This document shows, piece after piece, positions 40,701-42,769 of a stretch of DNA of 42,769 nt. The stretch comes from Ophiothrix spiculata. Its lineage: Eukaryota; Echinodermata; Ophiuroidea; Amphilepidida; Ophiotrichidae. Numbering within the stretch: the stretch's first letter is position 1; the number at the start of each line of letters is the position of its first letter. The stretch lies in NCBI GenBank assembly GCA_000969725.1, contig JXSR01S018651.1; one strand, given 5' to 3'. A program made the position numbers and the translations under genes. The notes under the pieces are model-generated. The model ran no database searches. It was not told the origin of the DNA and worked only from the letters and a program-made list of their open reading frames with translations.

Positions 40701-42522
40701 AATATTTTCGCGAGGATTTAATTTCACGAAGTATTTGCCCTCGCGAAAATCGCGAAATTAAATACCTCGCGAAATTAACATGTTTTACAGTATTTTGTTT
40801 CTTACCTAATTAAAGTTACTTTTTTATTTCTGTGTCTAACGTAGTTATTTTGTTTCGAAGGGTATATCTTCCAGACCTTTCCAATATGTCCTCAATTTCA
40901 CGTTTTGTAATTGTATATTTGTATTTTTCAATAATATTGCAGTAAATTTTGATTTGAAAGTGAATTACGGGAGTTAGTCATCTCAATATTGATCGGTGTG
41001 TGCAATGTGTCTCTTTATTTCACAGAGTGTTGCAGGATCTCTTCCCTAAATACATAATGGTAACACCAGAAGGCCCGCCTGAGCCTGCACTGAATCTACT
41101 ACCAAGTAAGTTGACAAAAATTGTTTTGTTATTTCTGAAATATAAACAGCAGCTTATACCTTGATTTGTTAGCCAACAAAAGCCATTGAAGCTTGTGGCT
41201 TATACGATGTCACTTGAATCTTGTGATCCCTCAAATACTTACAACTCATATTTGATGACTGTATTTTACAGAAAAGATCAGACATAGTTGTGAGTATTAT
41301 TAGTTATCCCCTGTTTGTTCATGCAATAGGAGAAAATATTAATGGTTTGGGTTCGTATCACACAAGGCTGAAAGCCGAGTAAGATACGAACCCAAACAAT
41401 TAATATTTTTCGTATTGCATGAGCACAAACAGGGGATAACGAATTTATCACTCAGTAAACACAAACGATAGCAAAAAATTTGAAAATACTAGGAAAAATG
41501 CTTGGAAAATTGTTATTTTTATATTTTTATAACATTTCAATCAATTTTAGATTTGTAATTTCCCGGGTTTGATTGACAGCTATGCGCGTCATTTCTATCG
41601 GCATCGCGTAGGACAACGCATGGCTGTTAGTCTCGCACGCTTTGTAATACAGCTATCATGTTCCGTAAGCGATACGAGTTGGACTGGTGAAAGAGCTGTA
41701 TGATACGAGTTTTCGTATCACATAGAGGATTTCGTATCATATAGAACCCTGAAGTTATGATACGATACGGAAATATCCTTTTCAGTTATTAACCAATGAA
41801 ATTGTTGTATTTTTATCTACTGAGTGATAAAAATGTTATTTTCAAGGAAGGATATAGAATGGAGCGTGGTTGTGCGGCTTATATTCTGGACGGCTTATAT
41901 TCCAGAAATAACAGTACCTTTACAAACTATTATGCCAGAGATGAAGTAGGGCAACTTATTTTTCCTTCTAGCCCCTTGAGTAATTGCTGATATTAAGAAC
42001 TTACACTTAATTTTGATAATACTAGAACCTTCCTAGCACAACTTCAAATCCTAATGGGGTGAAAAATTGAAATAATCTTCTTGCAAACTTGTAATTTTTT
42101 TTTAGCAAGAACGGTTAATTTTGATAATGAACGCTCATTTCCTTTGATTTTGAACACACAGTCACTCATTAGGTGAGGATTATTTGCAAAACTACCAATG
42201 GCATCTTAATTGAGAAAGTGGCAACACAGAAAATCATACCTTTTCAAAACTGATGACATCTTAATTGAGAAAGTGGCAAACACAGAAAATCATACACCTG
42301 CAAAAATGATTTTAGAGGTGTTATATTGCACAAAAATAACGTCACATTTGTCATTTGTCTTTTAGATGGCGTATATGACTACAGTGATGTAGGTTTGTTG
42401 CTACAGAACGGCAGTGATACTGAATGGTGGACGCTGTCAGAAGGCAGTCGGACTTCACTTGAAATCATCTCTTTCAATTCACGGGTGGCTTCGGTATTGT
42501 TTGCCGTCTTCTCTGGATATGG
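1591..42522 (+). CDS. PIEZO: Piezo-type mechanosensitive ion channel, partial (whole span, spliced)
   Basis: Piezo proteins are very large trimeric cation channels of the plasma membrane that open on membrane tension. Exons in this span translate to conserved Piezo segments in the correct order: FLWAMLSVPRP, FQFSFYPWNSS, the membrane segment with IIDRGLYLRKTITGKF, the segment with SGYPTRILGN, the anchor with TLTLAHWVIVEDIF, the outer pore helix GGGMLLLICLLIWFPLIII, then cap motifs PVFTMSVQNQN, WSISPPSR and LFPKYI. Every exon has AG/GT borders, and adjacent phases match through the whole chain, so no exon seems to be missing inside. The protein begins before the window, and the last exon ends at FSGYG just before the inner pore helix, so both ends are absent. 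The identification is firm. Which of the vertebrate PIEZO1/PIEZO2 types it resembles more cannot be told; most invertebrates have one or few copies. Confidence 0.95.
2177..2182 (-). terminator. Candidate poly(A) signal of the left TLR gene
   Basis: AATAAA on the - strand about 380 nt after the stop codon of the intact TLR gene. It is a reasonable but unproven 3' end, since the hexamer is common in AT-rich DNA. Confidence 0.35.
2559..5204 (-). CDS. Toll-like receptor, intact, single exon
   Basis: 881-residue type I membrane receptor of the Toll family, which senses microbial or endogenous ligands through its LRR ectodomain and signals through TIR adaptors. Visible parts: signal peptide (hydrophobic run at about residues 7-24), LRR N-cap with paired cysteines (ACKMYNGSKLDC), about 20 leucine-rich repeats (for example LTNLNLSYNEISELNSTAF), one LRR C-cap (NPFSCTCEMEGF to VELDC), transmembrane helix at about 678-700, and a TIR domain from about 730. 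TIR box 1 is YNAYVAYNERSDDENWV. The BB loop RDFTPG keeps the proline needed for adaptor signalling in the family. The box 3 FW is at about 864. A single LRR C-cap is the vertebrate-like architecture. The intron-free frame is typical of echinoderm TLRs. The second Met (MAVQIFS) could be the real start. The gene sits antisense within a Piezo intron beside a close paralogue. Confidence 0.95.
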   Translation of the reverse strand: MCFCRMAVQIFSCVLALYFFCIVVNTTNTVLPANPLGSLACKMYNGSKLDCSHRSLLGIPNLDKNWTTELDLSYNQLTKIQGSPFRNLTVLTNLNLSYNEISELNSTAFTGLSSLLTLELQVNHLYYLPLGIFSDFQNLLHLDLGGNPLQYIPSHVFTDLHSLKTFFTYYRYGEIDDWLWDFQLMTNLEVFSLIYLTPLNVTHATFKPIKGVKGFQWVCAAKLVGCYADKASFEPFSNLTNLYTTFVILPTLVNLHSPIISLELGTLDEYFTTYTLDNTTFQGLVQINESLTSLTLKDTPLIQIKNDAFIWLPNLSLLTVMSCQVNNLEKHAFRGLHSLEVLNLTDNTLTKVPSDAFSQLISLKHLDLSSNTINDIEEDAFVSISTLISLNIASNRLSSPFTNFNTKWLHSLQSLELLNVGSSNLIYKSIQVDLKAPFLSLHTFDLAHLHLRMVNGTLCSTFPRLTELTILNLRIHGFPYTLALYECYVLISLDLSGSVKQMLDPKDTDISIPSLEILTLARNELESIEQILVIKAPHLTSLNISDNKIKDINVSTESAIRNISYFYIDGNGLETLSGLEHMTFLKHLNAARNQLKEVPLCLLSSSGKSILVSLDLSNNPFSCTCEMEGFTKNEFQKWILSDTDTWLEPGQYVCKTPDRYKGMSVSQVELDCRSYTTFYIGISVLLIFLLLMTIIFLIRYRWRIKYKLYLLYRHYHPFPDIDEEFEMLQLHYNAYVAYNERSDDENWVYESLQPNLEEGPEPIKLCIKTRDFTPGRSEIENISENIQLSHKTILVLSPNFVASGWCNQELEMAQMRLIYDNLDVLILVLLHDIPENKMTLPLRKLLCKKEYLIWPKDRPGQRLFWQRLRLELRAPAQVDHH
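5279..5288. promoter_or_regulatory. IRF-like element upstream of the left TLR
   Basis: GAGAGTGAAA, one base from the GAAANNGAAA consensus bound by interferon regulatory factors, 75 bp upstream of the start codon. The paralogue has a matching site at nearly the same distance, in a 5' flank that is recognisably conserved between the two genes. Function is inferred only. Confidence 0.3.
6193..6443. mobile_element. Non-autonomous inverted-repeat element (MITE-like)
   Basis: The left end reads TGTGACTTGCTCC then AAACCCGGACAAAG. The right end is its near reverse complement (CTTTGTCCGGGTTT then GGGAGCAGGTCACA). The interior is AT-rich and non-coding. About 250 bp, no transposase. Target duplication not resolved. 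Confidence 0.6.
6897..7386. mobile_element. AGTTCGG-family MITE, copy 1
   Basis: 490-bp element. Its ends start AGTTCGGCG and finish in the complement, followed inward by several GATACGTATCCGAATT-type units in both orientations. The interior matches, in inverted orientation, the element at 35167-35667 (for example CATAAATGCAAGAAAGATGT against ACATCTTTCTTGCATTTATG). It has no coding capacity. The palindromic subterminal units could be transposase binding sites (inference). Confidence 0.8.
8307..8320 (-). terminator. Overlapping poly(A) signals of the right TLR gene
   Basis: Three overlapping AATAAA hexamers on the - strand about 110-120 nt beyond the right TLR stop codon. A plausible 3' end. 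Confidence 0.4.
8430..11070 (-). pseudogene. Toll-like receptor paralogue with one frame change
   Basis: Close tandem paralogue of the TLR at 2559-5204, with the same architecture. The first part (11070-10327) has a signal peptide (AAQIFFCILALCSCFTVV), an LRR N-cap and the first LRRs. The second part (to 8430) has the remaining LRRs, an LRR C-cap, a transmembrane helix and a complete TIR domain with AYVAYNERSDDENWV, BB loop RDFIPG and the box 3 FW. The two parts overlap around 10327-10343, where the frame shifts by one base just after FSNLTYL. Nothing else appears damaged. The TIR differs from its neighbour at about 31 of 150 residues, mostly conservatively, which suggests recent constraint. 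It is either a young pseudogene, a segregating null allele, or an intact gene with one sequencing error. Confidence 0.85.
11143..11152. promoter_or_regulatory. IRF-like element upstream of the right TLR
   Basis: GAAAGTGAAA, a perfect match to the GAAANNGAAA consensus, 73 bp upstream of the start codon and at almost the same position as the related site of the left TLR. The surrounding 5' flank is alignable between the two genes. Role inferred. Confidence 0.35.
13164..13336 (+). CDS. PIEZO: Piezo exon B: acidic, alanine-rich linker
   Basis: Acceptor ttcaacag; donor gtaggc at 13337; enters phase 0 and leaves phase 2. It codes for a low-complexity cytoplasmic linker: KRKAAEEAAAEETAATATAE, a duplicated GGDGE unit, then VDVGALEQSK. 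Piezo proteins carry long disordered intracellular loops here, of poor sequence conservation. Assignment rests on splice sites, phase and position. Confidence 0.75.
13337..15127 (+). other. Piezo intron, no gene; one small hairpin element
   Basis: AT-rich non-coding sequence. At 13816-13906 a 91-bp imperfect palindrome (ATGCCTATCAG with CTGATAGGCAT ends, inner CTCATCTC/GAGATGA) looks like a tiny MITE. Nothing else recognised. Confidence 0.55.
16135..16188 (+). CDS. PIEZO: Piezo exon C, copy 1 (54-nt linker exon)
   Basis: Acceptor cacctaacag, donor gtatgt. It enters and leaves in phase 2 and codes for VSIKEDPSTESERAQKE plus the shared border codon. It joins exon B (ending K, AG) and exon D (starting T for Ser). 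Hydrophilic; part of the cytoplasmic linker. Being symmetric, it can be skipped or used twice without shifting the frame. Confidence 0.75.
17634..17687 (+). CDS. PIEZO: Piezo exon C, copy 2 (duplicate)
   Basis: Identical to the exon at 16135-16188, 1499 bp downstream within the tandem duplication, with the same splice sites and phase. Including both copies would add 18 residues in frame. Whether it is used depends on the duplication being real. Confidence 0.65.
18126..20608 (+). other. Piezo intron, no gene recognised
   Basis: AT-rich non-coding sequence. No exon, repeat family or RNA gene could be recognised. Confidence 0.5.
20609..20891 (+). CDS. PIEZO: Piezo exon D: membrane block FLWAMLSVPRP
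   Basis: Acceptor tttgacag, donor gtaagc at 20892; phase 2 to phase 0. It codes for an acidic linker (VEEVERMEIESTTGSSE), then hydrophobic helices including QIFCYFLLILNNLLNANIPS and ISVFLWAMLSVPRPTRRYW. The last motif is a hallmark of Piezo; vertebrate proteins have FLWAMLSVPRPSRRFW at this place. The exon continues without a stop into a tandem copy of its last 108 bp, so a second donor at 21000 is also available. Confidence 0.95.
20790..21005 (+). repeat. PIEZO: 108-bp tandem duplication of a Piezo transmembrane half-exon
   Basis: 20790-20897 and 20898-21005 are direct copies. They differ at 6 of 108 positions, all at third codon positions and all synonymous, so both code for the same 34 residues followed by VS (gtaagc). 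Each copy ends in ATG followed by a gtaagc donor. Use of the first donor gives the normal protein; use of the second inserts 36 residues in frame. The second copy has no convincing acceptor of its own. Confidence 0.9.
21526..21714 (+). CDS. PIEZO: Piezo exon E: FQFSFYPWNSS segment
   Basis: Acceptor ctttgcag, donor gtaaac; 189 nt, phase 0 at both ends. It codes for LIVLFKYSFQFSFYPWNSS, a hydrophilic loop, then MDLCILMAVFFHRSILK. These align with the vertebrate Piezo patterns VVKYFFQFGFFPWNS and MALFFHRS. Confidence 0.95.
22230..22431 (+). CDS. PIEZO: Piezo exon F: lysine-rich linker
   Basis: Acceptor tttctgtag, donor gtatgc at 22432; phase 0 to phase 1. It begins KHGLWVASQVVPEIEGETDK, corresponding to the YGLWDHEE region of vertebrate Piezo. 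It ends in a run of about 40 mostly Lys, Asp and Glu residues. An internal CAG|GTACTG at 22306 is a possible alternative donor: it would remove 126 nt (the whole Lys-rich tract) and keep the frame. Confidence 0.85.
22951..23101 (+). CDS. PIEZO: Piezo exon G: acidic linker
   Basis: Acceptor gcccacag, donor gtaaga; phase 1 to phase 2. It codes for AAAASAKVVSSGGDTSQDED, then further acidic low-complexity sequence ending EEAEEEK. Part of the long cytoplasmic loop before the beam region. Supported by splice sites and phase rather than by conserved residues. Confidence 0.75.
23291..23720. mobile_element. MITE-like element with 31-bp terminal inverted repeats
   Basis: Left end ATGTGACCCATCATATCG then AAGGTACCTTAA; right end is the reverse complement with one mismatch in 31. 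About 430 bp, no coding capacity. GGGTCACATATG also occurs at 7859-7870, possibly a related fragment. Confidence 0.75.
24101..24190 (+). CDS. PIEZO: Piezo exon H: basic linker
   Basis: Acceptor catttaacag; donor gttggt at 24191 (weak). Phase 2 at both ends. It codes for LLESSANKPRKSRGARVKSS then LAKKRKVVK, a basic stretch like the RRxxRSGGRVRAAGRRL region before the beam in vertebrate Piezo. The other possible acceptor (ending at 24116) gives an immediate stop in this phase. Exon skipping would keep the frame. Confidence 0.65.
24191..25952 (+). other. Piezo intron, no gene recognised
   Basis: AT-rich, with a long C/T-rich tract near the 3' end (about 25800-25950) forming an extended pyrimidine region before the acceptor. 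No exon or repeat family recognised. Confidence 0.5.
25953..26094 (+). CDS. PIEZO: Piezo exon I: FFQPLKDFY membrane entry
   Basis: Acceptor tcctatag, donor gtaagt; phase 2 to phase 0. It codes for RSFFQPLKDFYNHMIDPTYS, then AVTDVYVPMFLCDLFNFLVV and AFASYAFG. It aligns with vertebrate PLRRFFHDIL, DVYALMFLADIVDIIII and FWAFG, the start of the last blade membrane unit. Confidence 0.95.
26292..27340. repeat. Dispersed repeat region with AGGTCAAAGGTCA units
   Basis: Begins with a small hairpin (TCCCCCTGA ... AAGGGGGA). It holds perfect AGGTCAAAGGTCA at 26468-26480, 26488-26500, 26508-26520, 27238-27250 and 27256-27268, each followed at some distance by GAGGTCAAGTTG and GGAACCAAACTTG. The middle (about 26615-27055) appears unrelated and includes the 20-bp perfect palindrome GGGGTTCACGCGTGAACCCC at 26817-26836. 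Related repeats are common in marine invertebrate introns (recalled, not searched). Confidence 0.7.
27412..27626 (+). CDS. PIEZO: Piezo exon J: IIDRGLYLRKT membrane segment
   Basis: Acceptor cattttgcag, donor gtaagt; phase 0 to phase 2. It codes for PTTFLVLLIIQFVLMIIDRG, LYLRKTITGKFIFLIIMVIA and VHLYFFFILPEIN. Vertebrate Piezo has FLFMLLVQFGTMVIDRALYL and FFILPAVTE at these places. Two transmembrane helices. Confidence 0.97.
28590..29610. repeat. Degenerate minisatellite, units of about 115-125 bp
   Basis: Eight or so diverged copies of a unit with the order CATTCACA, GAACTCGGGCTATA, GACTGAATACCT, TTGATCACATTGATATTGCC, CAGAACAGTTCATAA. Individual units have many substitutions and small indels, so the array is old. 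It lies inside a Piezo intron and holds no reading frame. Confidence 0.75.
29886..30044 (+). CDS. PIEZO: Piezo exon K: SGYPTRILGN segment
   Basis: Acceptor actatttcag, donor gtaagt; phase 2 at both ends. It codes for RFIDNTPAQIWYFFKCVYFG, LSAFQVRSGYPTRILGNCL and CKSYALPNLFAFMG. It matches vertebrate AQLWYFVKCIYFALSAYQ, CGYPTRILGN and NLFLFQGF. Confidence 0.97.
30127..30331. mobile_element. Small inverted-repeat element holding telomere-like repeats
   Basis: Ends are inverted copies (AAGTATACTTTAGGTCC left; GGACCTGAAGTATACTT right). The interior, 30167-30292, is a degenerate array of CCCTAA/CCCAACCCTAA units resembling the animal telomere repeat TTAGGG, mixed with ACTCACTAACCATGACC units. About 200 bp, non-coding. 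Confidence 0.6.
30465..30985. repeat. Diverged direct repeat, about 400 bp apart
   Basis: The sequence TGATGCGCGAGTCACA with GCAGTTGTGCTGTGTTCAGC and CTACGCATACGCT (from about 30472) recurs as GTGATGCGCAAGTCACA with the same following motifs from about 30861. GTGTTGATCAAA follows each. An old tandem duplication in a Piezo intron. Confidence 0.6.
31155..31489. mobile_element. MITE-like element with TTAAAGGAG ends
   Basis: Left end TTAAAGGAGAATGGTCCGAT; right end is the imperfect reverse complement (ATCAGACCAAGCTCCTTTAA). 335 bp, no coding capacity. Confidence 0.6.
31532..31679 (+). CDS. PIEZO: Piezo exon L, version a (anchor segment)
   Basis: Acceptor ctcctctcag, donor gtatac; 148 nt, phase 2 in and phase 0 out. 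It codes for GWRAIPFLLELRILMDWLWT, NTTLTLAHWVIVEDIFGN and AYITKCWRKMEK, the anchor that precedes the outer pore helix. Vertebrate Piezo has FLVELRAVMDWVWTDTTLSL and CVEDIY here. A second exon of identical length and phase lies 78 bp downstream. Using both, or neither, breaks the frame. Confidence 0.95.
31758..31905 (+). CDS. PIEZO: Piezo exon L, version b (alternative anchor segment)
   Basis: Acceptor gtgttctag with a pyrimidine-rich tract; donor gttgga (weaker). 148 nt, same phases as version a. It codes for GWRAIPFLLEIRILSDWLWT, NTTLTLAHWVIVEDIFGD and AYITKCWRNNEK. It differs from version a at five residues (Leu/Ile, Met/Ser, Asn/Asp, Lys/Asn, Met/Asn), while 23 other codons differ only synonymously. 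Both copies have therefore been held by protein-level selection for a long time. Best read as a mutually exclusive exon pair. Confidence 0.9.
33677..33722 (-). ncRNA. Hammerhead-like motif, left arm
   Basis: Mirror copy, on the - strand, of the motif at 34444-34489, as expected from the palindrome. It has the same core blocks and the same weaknesses. Confidence 0.3.
34444..34489 (+). ncRNA. Hammerhead-like motif, right arm
   Basis: In order: ATTGTC (stem I strand), CTGAAGA (matches the CUGANGA core), A, GTCAG, an 8-nt loop, CTGAC (stem II), GAAA (core), GCTT, then GACAGT (pairs with ATTGTC, one G-U). This is the layout of the minimal type I hammerheads described in Penelope-like elements. 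Weak points are an unpaired A before stem II and a stem III reduced to almost nothing, so self-cleavage is uncertain. Confidence 0.35.
35167..35667. mobile_element. AGTTCGG-family MITE, copy 2
   Basis: 501-bp element in inverted orientation relative to the copy at 6897-7386. Ends AGTTCGGCGGAACTCACAAT and its complement; inner GATACCCGTATCCGAAT-type units. The interior matches copy 1 along its whole length with scattered substitutions. Non-coding. Confidence 0.8.
35688..35910. mobile_element. Short G/C-run inverted-repeat element
   Basis: Ends AGGGGCACACCATTAGATTT and AAATCTAATGGTGCGCCCCT are near reverse complements and continue inward as GGGGGGAGCAGGAAGT/ACTTCCTGCTCCCCCC. The interior has several AAAAAAATTCCCCC-like runs. 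223 bp, non-coding. Confidence 0.7.
36801..36856. repeat. 56-bp near-perfect hairpin
   Basis: Two 28-bp arms with no spacer: TTTGTGCAAGCTACCTTAAT then TTCAATTT, followed by the reverse complement with two mismatches. In the transcript it would form a stable stem. It could be a remnant of a small palindromic element; no miRNA evidence is claimed. Confidence 0.6.
37111..37296 (+). CDS. PIEZO: Piezo exon M: outer pore helix and cap start
   Basis: Acceptor gattttcag, donor gtaagg; 186 nt, phase 0. It codes for EYPVPRGQPKGAVSKYAQ, the outer pore helix GGGMLLLICLLIWFPLIII, then SLSNTNSVVNPPSDVTVSLQ and LGGYE. Vertebrate Piezo has YPQPKGQKKK, GGLIILFLIAIIWFPLLFMS and LKLGGYE. It lines the central pore and links to the extracellular cap. 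Confidence 0.97.
37302..37712 (+). pseudogene. PIEZO: Array of four decayed copies of Piezo exon M
   Basis: Copy 2 (about 37302-37456) keeps a gtaagg donor and most codons, with many synonymous changes, but has two in-frame stops. Copy 3 (about 37463-37596) has lost part of the cap-start region, and its donor reads ataagg. Copy 4 (about 37600-37667) and copy 5 (about 37671-37712) are fragments of the outer-helix part. None could be used in frame as it stands. Decay increases with distance from the functional exon. Confidence 0.85.
37815..38408. mobile_element. piggyBac-like non-autonomous element (TTAA ends)
   Basis: 594 bp with perfect 18-bp terminal inverted repeats TTAACCCTTGTCTTACCA. The ends are TTAA followed by CCC, as in the piggyBac superfamily, which duplicates TTAA on insertion. 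Inner subterminal inverted G/C runs are GGGTGGTTACCACCCCC and GGGTGGTAACCACCCCC. It has no transposase; the 127-codon open frame inside it resembles nothing known. Family call rests on the termini only. Confidence 0.65.
38497..38586 (+). CDS. PIEZO: Piezo exon N: cap domain start
   Basis: Acceptor gttttccag, donor gtaagt; 90 nt, phase 0. It codes for PVFTMSVQNQNLHEYTKGEY and TALKNKFFTL. Vertebrate Piezo has PLFTMSAQQPS here. First part of the extracellular cap. Confidence 0.92.
38989..39164 (+). CDS. PIEZO: Piezo exon O: cap domain WSISPPSR
   Basis: Acceptor tcttgcag, donor gtcagt; phase 0 to phase 2. It codes for ESRTFFDAYKAEDVYRVNIP, GQSASTWSISPPSRDALVED and LQSENVEAIQVKFRYQFTR. WSISPPSR corresponds to WRISPPSR of vertebrate Piezo. 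Confidence 0.95.
39301..39533. mobile_element. MITE-like element with GGTTTCAGACTAG ends
   Basis: Left GGTTTCAGACTAGCTGTCGT; right ACGACAGGCTAGTCTGAAAC (about 39513-39532). The interior also holds CGTACGGCTTATCGTACGGC. About 230 bp, non-coding. A related start (AAGGTGGTTTCAGACGACAG) occurs in each copy of the 1499-bp duplication (15430 and 16929). Confidence 0.65.
39768..39896 (+). CDS. PIEZO: Piezo exon P: cap domain
   Basis: Acceptor gttccatag, donor gtaagt; phase 2 at both ends. It codes for RESELSPVATIANDYNFFLT, NENNRTIREALAKQLTEAGP and HTK. The position, between the WSISPPSR and LFPKYI motifs, and the phases fit the cap; the residues are poorly conserved, as is usual for this part of Piezo. 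Confidence 0.85.
40226..40792. mobile_element. TTTCGCG-family MITE
   Basis: Ends TACTGTAAAACAC and its complement TGTTTTACAGTA, followed inward by repeated TTTCGCGA/TCGCGAAA units. 567 bp; the interior open frames are not recognisable. This end pattern is widespread in marine invertebrate genomes (recalled, not searched). Confidence 0.75.
41026..41105 (+). CDS. PIEZO: Piezo exon Q: cap domain LFPKYI
   Basis: Acceptor atttcacag, donor gtaagt; 80 nt, phase 2 to phase 1. It codes for IVLQDLFPKYIMVTPEGPPE and PALNLLP. LFPKYI is a conserved Piezo cap motif (vertebrate HLFPKYIRAPNGPE). Confidence 0.95.
41303..41440. mobile_element. Palindromic element with GTTATCCCCTG ends
   Basis: GTTATCCCCTGTTTGT (left) and ACAAACAGGGGATAAC (right), continuing inward as CATGCAATA/GTATTGCATG and TTTGGGTTCGTATC/GATACGAACCCAAA around a short loop. 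138 bp; it would fold as one long hairpin. Confidence 0.75.
41445..41830. mobile_element. Inverted-repeat element with TTATCACTCAGTA ends
   Basis: Perfect 13-bp inverted ends TTATCACTCAGTA (41445-41457) and TACTGAGTGATAA (41818-41830). The interior has several TGATACGAG/TTTCGTATCA motifs. 386 bp, non-coding. It lies directly against the hairpin element at 41303-41440, and both share GTATCA-type motifs, so the two may be parts of one composite. Confidence 0.6.
42188..42305. repeat. Short tandem duplication, unit about 58 bp
   Basis: CATCTTAATTGAGAAAGTGG followed by CAACACAGAAAATCATAC occurs twice in a row with a few differences, just before the last exon in the window. Non-coding. Confidence 0.75.
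42366..42522 (+). CDS. PIEZO: Piezo exon R: end of cap, up to the inner pore helix
   Basis: Acceptor tgtcttttag, donor gtaagt; phase 1 to phase 2. It codes for NGVYDYSDVGLLLQNGSDTE, WWTLSEGSRTSLEIISFNSR and VASVLFAVFSGYG. It matches vertebrate VVFSDKVSPPSLGFLAGYG, immediately before the inner pore helix. The next exon (inner helix and C-terminal domain) lies beyond the window. Confidence 0.93.
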
Positions 42523-42769
42523 GTAAGTGGTCTTAAGTTAAGGTTCCATCCTAAAATGTTGGTGTTAGACTTTAGGATAAGATTAAGCTAGAGTTGGCTT
42601 AGATTTTTGAGTAGTTACCTTATGGGGTTTATTTTTTTTTCTGGTTTATTTTTTTCCAAAGGTACATTTTGCATTAATTTTATTTTGGAGACATGAATTG
42701 CAAACAAATGTAATGTATTCTGGGGAATTGTAGACTACTTGTTGGTAAATCAGAGAAGATTTTGTTTTT
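42523..42769 (+). other. Start of a Piezo intron
   Basis: AT-rich non-coding sequence after the gtaagt donor. Nothing else seen. Confidence 0.6.

Overview
The window looks like nuclear DNA of a marine invertebrate, probably a deuterostome and perhaps an echinoderm. The reasons are AT-rich, repeat-rich introns, intron-free Toll-like receptor genes in tandem, and a large multi-exon Piezo gene. The species cannot be named from the sequence alone. No bacterial, tRNA, rRNA or CRISPR features were seen.

The backbone is one gene on the + strand: the 3' half of a Piezo mechanosensitive cation channel. Fifteen constitutive exons, one exon chosen from a look-alike pair, and one duplicated linker exon run from 1591 to 42522. 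All splice phases join without a break. The exons code, in order, for a late blade segment, an acidic linker, further transmembrane helices, a lysine-rich linker, the beam-to-anchor membrane block, the anchor, the outer pore helix and most of the extracellular cap. The 5' part lies left of the window. The inner pore helix and C-terminal domain lie to the right.

Two Toll-like receptor genes lie on the - strand inside the 11.4-kb Piezo intron 1761-13163. They are close tandem paralogues. The left one (2559-5204) is intact. The right one (8430-11070) carries a single reading-frame change in its LRR region.

The most striking feature is repeated tandem duplication of Piezo exons at four places. 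(1) A 1499-bp apparently perfect tandem duplication (15128-18125) carries a symmetric 54-nt linker exon. (2) The second half of a transmembrane exon is duplicated in tandem (20790-21005) with six differences, all synonymous, and a splice donor after each copy. (3) Two 148-nt exons (31532-31679 and 31758-31905) code for the same anchor segment, with 23 synonymous but only 5 amino-acid codon changes. The reading frame requires exactly one of them, so they look like mutually exclusive exons. (4) The outer-pore-helix exon is followed by four decaying copies (37302-37712).

The introns hold many non-autonomous mobile elements with terminal inverted repeats: a TTAA-flanked piggyBac-like element, two copies of an AGTTCGGCGG family, and a TTTCGCG family. 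They also hold an 899-bp near-perfect palindrome with a hammerhead-like motif in each arm (probably Penelope-related), a degenerate minisatellite, a telomere-like repeat inside a small inverted-repeat element, and a repeat family carrying perfect AGGTCA direct repeats.
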